A DNA stretch of 24,121 bases from JBASRP01 sp044866075 (GTDB lineage Bacteria; Actinomycetota; AC-67), in NCBI GenBank assembly GCA_044866075.1, contig JBIOTQ010000093.1:1-24121 (forward strand), read 5' to 3'. How positions within the stretch are numbered: position 1 is the stretch's first letter; each line of letters begins with the position of its first letter. The notes below the pieces were generated by a model. It did not search any database. It had not been told where the DNA came from and saw only the letters and a list, made by a program, of their open reading frames with translations. Positions 1-6,226 of the stretch are shown piece by piece. The position numbers were made by a program, and so were the translations under genes.

Positions 1-44
1 CACGGTTTAGGAAACCGCTGCTCTGTCCGTTGAGCTACGGGGGC
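1..44 (-). tRNA. tRNA-Arg (anticodon CCU), partial
   Basis: On the minus strand, reading from base 44, there is an acceptor 5' strand GCCCCCG, a D stem GCTC/GAGC, and an anticodon stem GCGGT/ACCGT around the loop TTCCTAA. This gives anticodon CCT, which reads arginine AGG codons. The variable loop, T arm and 3' acceptor strand lie left of base 1. The neighbouring AT-richer patch is therefore on the 5' side of this tRNA; any attachment site at the 3' end cannot be seen here. Confidence 0.88.
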
Positions 45-206
45 GGGGCATGGAGAAAACCTGGGCGAAAACCCGACCGACCAGGCAACTCCATGTCGAC
101 GGAACTGTAACGCACCTGGCCGGCGCGGCTTTCGGACGTCGGAGGTTCCATTGGAGCCTCTTGGGCAGGCTTCGGCAGGCCTGCTCCCCAGTGGAAGCTA
201 ATGAGA

Positions 207-695
207 TCAGGCTGCTCGAGCGGATCTCGTGCTGTAGCGGCGGGTCGCGAGGGCGTTGACCATCAAGGCATAGCCCAAGAGATTCACGAGTTGCCGGGCG
301 TGGCCGAGAGTGTGCGCCCGGCGCAAATGAAGGGAGTCGTCGACTCCGCGGTTGATGCTTTCGATGTCGTTCCGGCGCCGGAACAAGGGCTGGAAGTCGG
401 GATCGCTTGGCGGAATGACCCTCAGGTTCTCCGTACGGTTGAAGCCGCGGTCGCGATCTTCATCGGTGGTGTCGAGCCGCAGGATCACCGTCTGTTTGCT
501 GTCCGGAAGCGCGTTCTGGTTGTACCAGCAGAAACGGCCCTGCTTAGTGACCGCCCGCTGAGTCTTGATCCGACGCAGCTCTTCGAAGCGGAGTCTGCCC
601 CGGTCGTCGAGCGTTCCGATCCTAGGAGCACCGGCCCTCACATAGAGCTGGATGCCGAGGCCTATCTGAAATGTTCCAGCAGGGCGGATCCACAA
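207..695 (-). pseudogene. Transposase-like C-terminal remnant
   Basis: A 162-residue reading frame, open back to a stop at 720-722, with no good ribosome-binding site and only a TTG as possible start. Its C-terminal third contains RRNDIESINR, then DDSLHLRRAH, then a Leu-rich stretch ending ALMVNALA. This resembles the C-terminal end of DDE-type transposases or transposase-like proteins of actinobacteria, recalled by motif and not checked by search. The N-terminal catalytic part is missing, so it is probably a decayed insertion element. The frame abuts the stop of the lipoprotein gene on the same strand. It could instead be a short hypothetical protein. No terminal inverted repeats were recognised. 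Confidence 0.45.
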
Positions 696-705
696 CCTCA
701 GGGAA

Positions 706-1146
706 CTATTCCACCCTGGCTACAAGGCTAGACGACAATAGGTAGTCGCGGATTCGGCTAGTCTCTTCACTCGTCGCGGAGGACAACAGGAATACCTTTA
801 TCGTTCCAGTCGCGTAAGTGATCTCAACAGACTCAACACCTTGCATCTTCCCAACGGAGACCGCGAGGTCGCGCGCGGCATCATCGCTCGCGTCATCACG
901 AATGAATGCGGTAATCGATGGTCCGTCTATGGAGTCAAGCCTCCGCTCGGCACTAGCCTTCTGGGTGGTTTCGGACGGGCCGAACTTTCGGACAACACCG
1001 CTACCACCGTCCGTTGTAGAGCCCCCAGATGTTCCTGTGCGCGCTTGATTTCCGGACGGCCTTGAGGGATCTCCAACACCTACAGACGAGCAGGCGGAGA
1101 TGCAGAGAGAGGCGATGATTAGGCGAGCCGCCATGCGTGACGCCAT
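706..1146 (-). CDS. Lipoprotein with FtsX extracellular-domain-like module
   Basis: 146 residues. The ATG at 1146 was chosen because GAGGA lies 8-9 bases upstream and the protein then begins with a lipoprotein signal: Met-Ala-Ser-Arg, a hydrophobic stretch, and the lipobox ISAC with Cys19 as the predicted lipidated residue. A longer frame from 1212 would overlap the upstream gene and bury this signal. Residues 20-70 are a Ser/Gly/Thr-rich linker. Residues 77-146 follow the pattern of the FtsX extracellular domain: ITAFIRDDAS, a helix, then GVESVEITY and a final strand-helix. In FtsX that domain contacts a peptidoglycan hydrolase. Here it is free-standing on a lipid anchor and its role is unknown. 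The gene lies 46 bases downstream of the secreted-protein gene on the same strand, so the two are probably one operon. The region is lower in GC than the rest of the window. Confidence 0.72.
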   Translation of the reverse strand: MASRMAARLIIASLCISACSSVGVGDPSRPSGNQARTGTSGGSTTDGGSGVVRKFGPSETTQKASAERRLDSIDGPSITAFIRDDASDDAARDLAVSVGKMQGVESVEITYATGTIKVFLLSSATSEETSRIRDYLLSSSLVARVE

Positions 1147-1192
1147 ATCTCTATCCTCGCTGTACAGGTCGCGGGCAACTAACGGTACCCCA

Positions 1193-2056
1193 TCAACAAT
1201 GAGGTAGGGCATTACAGTCGTGGAACCATATTTCTATCCTCGCTTCCCCTTGAAGGCCACTGTCGGTTTTCGTTGTCTTCCACTCGTTCGCCCCGTCAGT
1301 CTCGATGCTAGGGCCAGGGCAGCAGCCGGCCCCCGACTTGGAATTGCTGATCCATGAATTATGGTAAATGTTCTCACCGACATAGCTGTGCCGACGGCCG
1401 GGGAAGAGTTGGTACGAGACTCCTACGCCTCCTTCGACCCCAAGACCCTTCGCCCCGAGTGTGCCGCTGATCGTTGTTGGGTTACCGACATCCTGGTCGT
1501 TGGCCGGCGGGAACCAGCCCGATGTCTGGTAGGTGTCTGCATAGCTCCGACCCTTGAGGCGATCGAGAGTGTAATGACTCTTGGTGTTCCCGCTCACCTG
1601 GAACCTCCAGATGTAGTACTCGGCTGGGTCATGGCAGTCTTCCTCACCGTAGATGTCCCAGACTCCGTACGCGTGGAACTGCTCGGCTTCGAACGGCACG
1701 ATAACGGTCGTGATTCGGTATACGTAGCCGTAGCCTGTGGCAGGGTCGACTCCACAGATCGATTCGCCAGCGATGCCGACACAGTTGCCCACCGTTCGAC
1801 AACCCGCGTACGCAAGTGGCTTGCTTTGCGCGAGGGCAAGTTCTTGTTTTGCGACGTCGAGCAATTTCTGACTGACGGTAATTACCTTGGATACCGCTCG
1901 GTATACCGAACCAGCTGGAGGGATCCAAATCCCTCTTTCGTTTCCCGACAACCCGTCGGGGTCCGGCGACAGGCCGATCCCATTTGCCGGCGCGGTCGAC
2001 AGGAAGAACATCGCGAGCAGAATCGAAAGAGCAGCCCCGCGTTTGATGAGTCGCAT
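1193..2056 (-). CDS. Secreted Cys-rich protein of unknown function
   Basis: 287 residues. The ATG at 2056 was chosen because a G-rich Shine-Dalgarno (GGGGGG) precedes it by about 7 bases and the protein then opens with a standard Sec signal peptide: MRLIKR, a hydrophobic core, and likely cleavage after Ala-Pro-Ala near residue 24. The mature protein has a short amphipathic helix (about residues 50-75), then a Gly, Tyr and Trp-rich region with eight cysteines, including a CC pair and a Cys at the extreme C-terminus. An even cysteine count fits disulfides formed outside the cell. There is no membrane anchor or recognised catalytic motif. I do not recognise the family. It appears to be the first gene of a two-gene operon with the lipoprotein downstream. 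Codon use is AT-richer than in the core genes. Confidence 0.7.
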   Translation of the reverse strand: MRLIKRGAALSILLAMFFLSTAPANGIGLSPDPDGLSGNERGIWIPPAGSVYRAVSKVITVSQKLLDVAKQELALAQSKPLAYAGCRTVGNCVGIAGESICGVDPATGYGYVYRITTVIVPFEAEQFHAYGVWDIYGEEDCHDPAEYYIWRFQVSGNTKSHYTLDRLKGRSYADTYQTSGWFPPANDQDVGNPTTISGTLGAKGLGVEGGVGVSYQLFPGRRHSYVGENIYHNSWISNSKSGAGCCPGPSIETDGANEWKTTKTDSGLQGEARIEIWFHDCNALPHC

Positions 2057-2071
2057 AACGAACCCCCCAAA

Positions 2072-2091
2072 GGCTCCCCAGAAACGGAGCC
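2072..2091 (-). promoter_or_regulatory. Small hairpin in leader of the secreted-protein gene
   Basis: GGCTCC (2072-2077) and GGAGCC (2086-2091) form a perfect 6-bp inverted repeat with an 8-base loop. It lies 16 bases upstream of the ATG, just before the G-rich ribosome-binding site, so it could affect translation. Only the repeat is seen; the role is inferred. Confidence 0.3.
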
Positions 2092-2138
2092 ATCGCCGGT
2101 TCCCTGGATCTCCGAGCAACTGAAATTCCGATAGTTCC

Positions 2139-2163
2139 CGTTCGACACGCTTCAGGTCGAACG
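2139..2163. promoter_or_regulatory. 8-bp perfect inverted repeat upstream of the exported-protein operon
   Basis: CGTTCGAC (2139-2146) and GTCGAACG (2156-2163) are exact reverse complements separated by 9 bases. The site is about 85 bases upstream of the ATG at 2056, a position that suits an operator or a leader hairpin. No regulator gene adjoins it. Confidence 0.35.
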
Positions 2164-2304
2164 GTGTGCGGTCGTACCGTCATCCAGACCGGCCCAGGTG
2201 CCGACCAGAAACGCGACGTCCGCGTTGTGCTGCATTGGGTATACGCACGAACTCCCGTCGCGTTTCACTATTTTTCGGGCGGCAGGTGGTGCCGGCCCGC
2301 GCGT

Positions 2305-2505
2305 CTACTCGGCCCGGAGCGCGGGAGCGGGCCGCGTCCGTCCCGCGATCACGCCGGTGATCGCCGCGATGTCATTCGCCAGAAGGCGCCCCCGGGATCG
2401 TGACCAGCAGTTGCACCGACGGCGTTACCTTCGGGCAGCGTCCCCAGCTGGCGCGCGAATGCCGTCCATGCCAGGCGCCCGGCCATGAGCCCAAACGGCA
2501 GACCG
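2305..2505 (-). pseudogene. Remnant of FtsX/MacB-type ABC permease C-terminus (inverted copy)
   Basis: On the minus strand, frame pieces read GLPFGLMAGRLAWTAF, then (A)RQLGTLP, then VQLLVTIPG, and after a frameshift LLANDIAAITGVIAGR through to ALRAE and a stop at 2305-2307. This matches the last 60-70 residues of the plus-strand remnant at 3190-3401 (GLPVGIVVGRLVWTAF, LLTIPAAVLLAN, ALALRAE). At least one frameshift (about 2355-2370) and degraded sequence after LGTLPEG break the frame. It is the C-terminal end of an ABC-transporter permease of the FtsX-like family, now non-functional. The rest of 2057-2566 shows no gene apart from the inverted repeats upstream of 2056. Confidence 0.68.
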
Positions 2506-2566
2506 GGGCCCGGCGTCTCGGCTATCGGACGCGAGGTCGGGACGGCCGCTCGTTTGCTTTGAAAGC

Positions 2567-2975
2567 ATGAGTCTGCTTGATGACAACGATTCGTCGAGCT
2601 ACCGGAATGAAGCGCTGGACGAGCACCGCTCGCCGCGCCCGCACTACCTTCCCGTCCTGACGGCCCTCGAACAGATCGGCATCGACGCCTCGCCCGCAAG
2701 GTCGAGCTTCGCGAGGTGGTCCAGCGGTCGCGCGGCGTCACCTTCACGATGCGAACCGAAGGAGCCGATCGCGAGCGCACCTTCCCCCTCGACCTGGTGC
2801 CGAGGATCATCCCGGCCGACGAATGGGCTCACGTCGAGGCCGGGCTGCGCCAGCGCGTTCGCGCGCTCGACCTGTTCCTCGACGACGTCTACGGCGAGCA
2901 ATCGATCCTGCGCGATGGGGTCGTGCCCTGGGACATGGAGCTGTCCTCGCCGCAGTTCCAGCGTCGCGCCTGGGG
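2567..2975 (+). pseudogene. N-terminal fragment of a circularly permuted ATP-grasp protein, frameshifted
   Basis: From an ATG at 2567 the frame reads through RPHYLPVLTALEQIGIDA. Near base 2692 homology moves to the +1 frame, continuing LARKVELREVVQRSRGVTF, FPLDLVPRIIP, LDLFLDDVYGEQ and SSPQFQRRAWGI. This series is the start of the circularly permuted ATP-grasp type 2 family (former DUF404/DUF407), whose members are normally around 450-500 residues and usually sit beside alpha-E and transglutaminase-like partners. Only about 135 residues remain. The sequence breaks off near 2975, where permease sequence begins in another frame. The frameshift plus truncation make it a pseudogene. A sequencing error could explain the frameshift but not the truncation. 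Confidence 0.75.
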
Positions 2976-3401
2976 GATACGACCGCGCCCGTCGTCGTCG
3001 CCGGACGCGCTCCGCGCGCCGCGAACGAGATCGCTCTCGGCGCGAAGACGATGCGCGACGCGCACACCCACATCGGTGCGACCGTTCACGCGTCGATCTC
3101 GGCGATCGAAGGTGGCGGTGCGTCATTCACCGTCGTCGGCACCGTCGTGGTGGTCGCGTGGCAAGCGACGACGTTCGTGTCGGCCGCGCTGCTGATCGGC
3201 TTACCGGTCGGGATCGTTGTCGGGCGTCTCGTGTGGACTGCGTTCACCCAACAGCTCGGGACCGTCGCTAATCCGGTTACGCCGGCGGTGCGTGTGCTCC
3301 TGACGATTCCGGCGGCAGTCCTGCTCGCGAACATCATCGCGGCGGTTCCGGCCGTGATCGCGGGCCGGATGAAGCCGGCGCTCGCGCTGCGCGCGGAGTA
3401 G
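2976..3401 (+). pseudogene. Internally deleted FtsX/MacB-type ABC permease remnant
   Basis: The frame from about 2974 reads PVVVAGRAPRAANEIALGAK, then FTVVGTVVVV, then AWQATTF, GLPVGIVVGR, LLTIPAAVLLANIIAA and a terminal ALALRAE before TAG. The first block is the periplasmic-domain motif of actinobacterial FtsX-like permeases (typically DEIALGAKTLR), and the last is the C-terminal transmembrane pair. In intact relatives roughly 150-200 residues separate these blocks. Here FTVVGTVVVV joins AWQATTF directly at about 3155, so an internal deletion is likely. The N-terminus is also missing and is replaced by ATP-grasp sequence. No cognate ATPase gene is nearby. It is open-framed but almost certainly not a working transporter. 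Confidence 0.72.
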
Positions 3402-3428
3402 AGCGAGTCAACAAAGCCCGGCTGGTAC

Positions 3429-4055
3429 CTACATCGCCTGGTTCAAGAACCTGTGGAAGGGGTCCCGCGCCGGATCCTGCTGCCACTCGTACTCGGTGAG
3501 GTTCGCGATCAATTCGGCTCGTTCTCGTCCCCAGAGCCTCGCGATGACCGCGAGCGCCATGTCGGTCCCGGCCGACACGCCGGACGAAGTGACGAATGGA
3601 CCGTCTTCGACCCAGCGCGCTTCCTCGACCCACGCGACCTTCTCACCCTGGGAGCGCGCGAAGTCGAAGAACTGTTTGTTCGATGTGGCGCGCCGTCCGT
3701 CCAGCAGCCCTGCTTTCGCGAGCAACGCGGACCCCGTGCAGACCGACATCGTGATCTCGGCGGCGGCCGCGCGGTCGCGCAAGAAAGAGATGATGGGCGC
3801 GTCGAGCAGCGCGCGCGTGCCGAGACCACCGGGCACGAGGATCAGGTCCAGGTGCGGGCAGTCGCCGAAGCCGTGTTCGGCGACGGTCGTCGGGCCCGGC
3901 CACGAACGCACGGGGCCCGGTGTCTCCGCGACGGTGACGATCCGCAGCTCGGGTCCGATACATCCGAACATCTCGAGCGGACCGTACAGATCGAGGAGTT
4001 CGAAGTTCTCGTACAGCACCGCACCGAGCACACGGCCCGCTCGTTCGTCACCCAT
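3429..4055 (-). CDS. DJ-1/PfpI family protein (isonitrile hydratase-like)
   Basis: 208 residues, a normal length for the family. The nucleophile elbow is Ser-Val-Cys-Thr-Gly-Ser with Cys106, followed by LLAKAGLLDGRRAT. The N-terminus carries FELLDLYGPLEMF, whose Asp22 matches the acidic residue that works with the cysteine in isonitrile hydratases. TSSGVSAGTDMAL near residue 158 is typical of the isonitrile-hydratase/GATase1-like branch. Cytosolic, with no signal or membrane segment. The ATG at 4055 has GGGGGA upstream. Related proteins hydrate isonitriles or act as deglycases/chaperones; which applies here cannot be told. It follows the 34-residue Lys-rich gene on the same strand by 43 bases and converges on the permease remnant. 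Confidence 0.85.
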   Translation of the reverse strand: MGDERAGRVLGAVLYENFELLDLYGPLEMFGCIGPELRIVTVAETPGPVRSWPGPTTVAEHGFGDCPHLDLILVPGGLGTRALLDAPIISFLRDRAAAAEITMSVCTGSALLAKAGLLDGRRATSNKQFFDFARSQGEKVAWVEEARWVEDGPFVTSSGVSAGTDMALAVIARLWGRERAELIANLTEYEWQQDPARDPFHRFLNQAM

Positions 4056-4098
4056 CAGCTCGTCCCCCTGAGCGGACCGCGGAAGGCGTCCGACGGTC

Positions 4099-4203
4099 TT
4101 ACTTGCCCTTCTTCGCCTTCTTCGCGGCGCGCTTCTCCTTGAGGCTTCTCTTGGGCTTCTTGCCCTTGTCCTTCGGGCTGGGGCCTCTGTCCTTCGATCC
4201 CAT
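4099..4203 (-). CDS. 34-residue lysine-rich small protein
   Basis: A 34-codon frame, MGSKDRGPSPKDK then Lys/Arg-rich sequence ending AKKAKKGK, stop at 4099. A strong Shine-Dalgarno (AAGGAG) lies 6 bases before the ATG. About 40% of residues are Lys or Arg, with no hydrophobic segment, so it is cytosolic and likely nucleic-acid or ribosome associated. Very short Lys-rich proteins beginning Met-Gly-Ser/Asp-Lys recur in bacterial genomes as unannotated ORFs; this similarity is from memory. It lies upstream of the DJ-1-like gene on the same strand and is divergent from the histidine kinase. Function unknown. Confidence 0.62.
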   Translation of the reverse strand: MGSKDRGPSPKDKGKKPKRSLKEKRAAKKAKKGK

Positions 4204-4358
4204 GACGGCTCCTTCTTCGTCCGCGATCGGGCTCAATGCTAGCAAGCGGTGCTAAGAAGCATGCCGCCGAAGCGGGCCATCCCAGGCGAAAGCCGCGGTC
4301 GGAACGACAGATGACGCGACCCGGTCTCGACACAGGGCCCAACCAGCACTGAAAATCG

Positions 4359-5555
4359 ATGCGTATGGGTGCGTCCCAGGATCCGCGACCCGTCGTCGAG
4401 GGGATCGAGCCCGCCTACCTCGGCCTCGGGCGCGTCTTCGCGCTCGCGCGCGACGCCGTGATCGTCGGCGACGCCACGTCCGGACGGATCGTTCTCTGGA
4501 ACGCGGCCGCAGAATCGATCTTCGGATACACCGCAGACGAAGCCCGCTCGATCCTCATCGAGGAATTGGTGCCCGACGACCTTAAGGAGCGCCACCGCGA
4601 CGGTCTCGCCGCATACGGCCGGTCGGGCCACGGGGCGCTGATCGATTCCGGGCACATCGTTGAGCTGCCGGCCCGGCGCAAGGATGGGACGGCGCTGACC
4701 GTGGAGCTATCCCTCACCCCTATCGAGAGTGATCGCATTGAGGGCCGATACGTCATGGCCATCGTGCGCGACGTCACCGAACGCAAACAGATGGAGGACG
4801 CTCTCCGCAGCCACGCCGACGAGCTCGAACGGTCGCGCGCGGATCTGAACACAGCGCTCGGAGCGTTGCGCTCCGTCAACCAGGAGCTCGCCGATCTCGC
4901 CGCCGTGGCGGCGCACGAGCTCGCGAATCCCTTGAGCGTTCTCGTCGGTTTCTCGTCCCTCCTCGAGGAGCATTGGGACGAGACCAGCGATACGGACAAG
5001 AGGCGATATGCGGCCGCGATCCACCGGCAGGTGAAGCGCATGACGAAGCTCGCCTCCGATCTGCTCACCATGTCGCGGCTCGAGGCGGGCGCGATCGACG
5101 CACAGCCCAGTGCCACCGACGTGGGCAAAGCCCTTCAGACGGTTCTGGAAGACGTGGGTGCCGACGGCGAGACCGTCGACGTTTCGTTCCCCGCCCGTCT
5201 GCGCGCGTACGTGGACCCCGATCATTTGAACCGAATGCTTCTGAACTACATCTCGAACGCGATCAAGTACGGGAGTTCCCCGGTCACGGTCGCGGCCGCT
5301 GCGGTCGGCGACGTCGTCGAGATCCGCGTGTGCGACGGCGGCGATGGAGTCCCGGAGGAACTGGTCCCCCGCCTGTTCGGTCGATTCGTTCGCGGGTTGC
5401 GCGACGGGGCCGGCACGCCCGGATCCGGGCTCGGTCTGTCGATCGTACGAGGGCTGGCACGCACGAACGGCGGCGACGCATGGTACGAGGCGAACTTCCC
5501 GCGCGGGTCACGCTTCTGCTTGCGCCTGCCCGCCTCGGCTGCTTCCCACAGCTAG
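4359..5555 (+). CDS. Soluble PAS-domain sensor histidine kinase
   Basis: 398 residues. Residues about 23-140 form a PAS domain (ALARDAVIVGD, IVLWNAAAESIFGYT, then the closing IVRDVTERKQMED). A coiled-coil linker follows at about 145-180. The dimerisation/phosphoacceptor domain has VAAHELANPLSV with His186. The ATPase domain has an N box with Asn296 (LLNYISNAIKYG), a G1 box DGGDG near 326 and a G2 box GSGLGLSI near 355. It would autophosphorylate His186 in response to an unknown signal, probably cytosolic since there are no membrane segments. No response regulator lies in the window, so it is an orphan kinase here. The start is uncertain: ATGs at 4359 and 4365 both lack a clear ribosome-binding site. 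It is divergent from the small Lys-rich gene. Confidence 0.92.
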   Translation: MRMGASQDPRPVVEGIEPAYLGLGRVFALARDAVIVGDATSGRIVLWNAAAESIFGYTADEARSILIEELVPDDLKERHRDGLAAYGRSGHGALIDSGHIVELPARRKDGTALTVELSLTPIESDRIEGRYVMAIVRDVTERKQMEDALRSHADELERSRADLNTALGALRSVNQELADLAAVAAHELANPLSVLVGFSSLLEEHWDETSDTDKRRYAAAIHRQVKRMTKLASDLLTMSRLEAGAIDAQPSATDVGKALQTVLEDVGADGETVDVSFPARLRAYVDPDHLNRMLLNYISNAIKYGSSPVTVAAAAVGDVVEIRVCDGGDGVPEELVPRLFGRFVRGLRDGAGTPGSGLGLSIVRGLARTNGGDAWYEANFPRGSRFCLRLPASAASHS

Positions 5556-5610
5556 ACGCGCGTCAAGCGATTCGAGCGGCGACCGAAGAAGAAGCGAGGC
5601 GGGCCTGCAG

Positions 5611-5661
5611 CCGTTGTTGGTTCCTCTTTCGCATGGGTAAGGGAGAGACAGAACCCAACGG
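5611..5661 (+). other. Possible structured leader between kinase and CBS genes
   Basis: CCGTTGttGGTT (5611-5622) can pair with AACCCAACGG (5652-5661), ten pairs with a two-base bulge, enclosing a 29-base loop with a pyrimidine-rich and a purine-rich side. It lies in the 183-base gap upstream of the CBS gene. It could be a 5' leader structure or chance. No known RNA family was recognised and no other gene is seen in this gap. Confidence 0.25.
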
Positions 5662-5738
5662 CGGAAAGAGCGAGATCCGGGATCGCGTGGCCCGGGTGCT
5701 GGGATGCGCCGACTGGGGGCCGAGGAAAGGAGTTCGTC

Positions 5739-6158
5739 ATGGCGCAGACGGTTGCGGATGTGATGACCAAGAACCCCGTTACGCTGTCCGGCGATTCCAC
5801 CGTGACCGATGCGGCACGCAAGATGCGTGAGGCCGACATCGGTCCGGTACTCGTCGTCGACGACGACACGATCCAGGGCATAGTGACCGACCGGGACATC
5901 GTGGTCCGCGTCGTCGCCGAGGGGAAGGATCCCTCAAAGACGCCTCTTGAGTCGATCTGCAGCGAACGGCTGCTGACGCTGGCTCCGGAGAGTCCCGTCG
6001 GGGCCGCGATCGCCATGATGAAGGAGAAGGCGATCCGGCGCGTCCCCGTCGTGAAAGACGGTCACGCGGTCGGGATCGTCTCTCTCGGTGATCTGGCGGC
6101 CGATCGCGAACCGAAGTCCGCGCTCGGGAAGATCAGCGAGGCGCCGCCGAACAAGTAG
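5739..6158 (+). CDS. Two-CBS-domain protein
   Basis: 139 residues made almost entirely of a CBS pair. CBS1 (about residues 6-62) begins VADVMTKNPVTLSGD and contains DIGPVLVVDDD and GIVTDRDIV. CBS2 (about 70-126) contains LLTLAPESPV, AIRRVPVVKDG and VGIVSLGDLA. Such pairs bind adenine nucleotides (AMP, ATP, SAM, NAD or c-di-AMP) in the cleft and act as stand-alone sensors or regulate partner proteins. AAAGGAG is well spaced upstream of the ATG. No signal or membrane part. The gene stands alone between the kinase and a bidirectional terminator. Its partner is unknown. Confidence 0.93.
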   Translation: MAQTVADVMTKNPVTLSGDSTVTDAARKMREADIGPVLVVDDDTIQGIVTDRDIVVRVVAEGKDPSKTPLESICSERLLTLAPESPVGAAIAMMKEKAIRRVPVVKDGHAVGIVSLGDLAADREPKSALGKISEAPPNK

Positions 6159-6177
6159 CGCCACGAGCCGAAGCCCA

Positions 6178-6211
6178 GATCGGCGGGGCGTGTCCCAACG
6201 CCTCGCCGATC
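6178..6211. terminator. Bidirectional terminator hairpin
   Basis: GATCGGCGGGGCG (6178-6190) pairs with CGCCTCGCCGATC (6199-6211): 13 positions with one G/T wobble and an 8-base loop. It sits between the convergent ends of the CBS gene (6158) and the QueA-like gene (6227). There is no strong T-run on either side, as is common in high-GC actinobacterial terminators. Confidence 0.7.
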
Positions 6212-6226
6212 AGTGCGCGCAGTCGA

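Noticed and set aside
1..44. tRNA-derived attachment site in the window
   Set aside because: The tRNA 3' half is outside the window and no integrase is present, so an att site cannot be supported.
706..1212. Longer start for the lipoprotein
   Set aside because: It would overlap the upstream gene and hide the lipoprotein signal; the ATG at 1146 has a ribosome-binding site and lipobox.
1361..2134. 257-residue plus-strand frame opposite the secreted protein
   Set aside because: No signal, motif or ribosome-binding site; the opposite strand has a signal peptide and a good Shine-Dalgarno.
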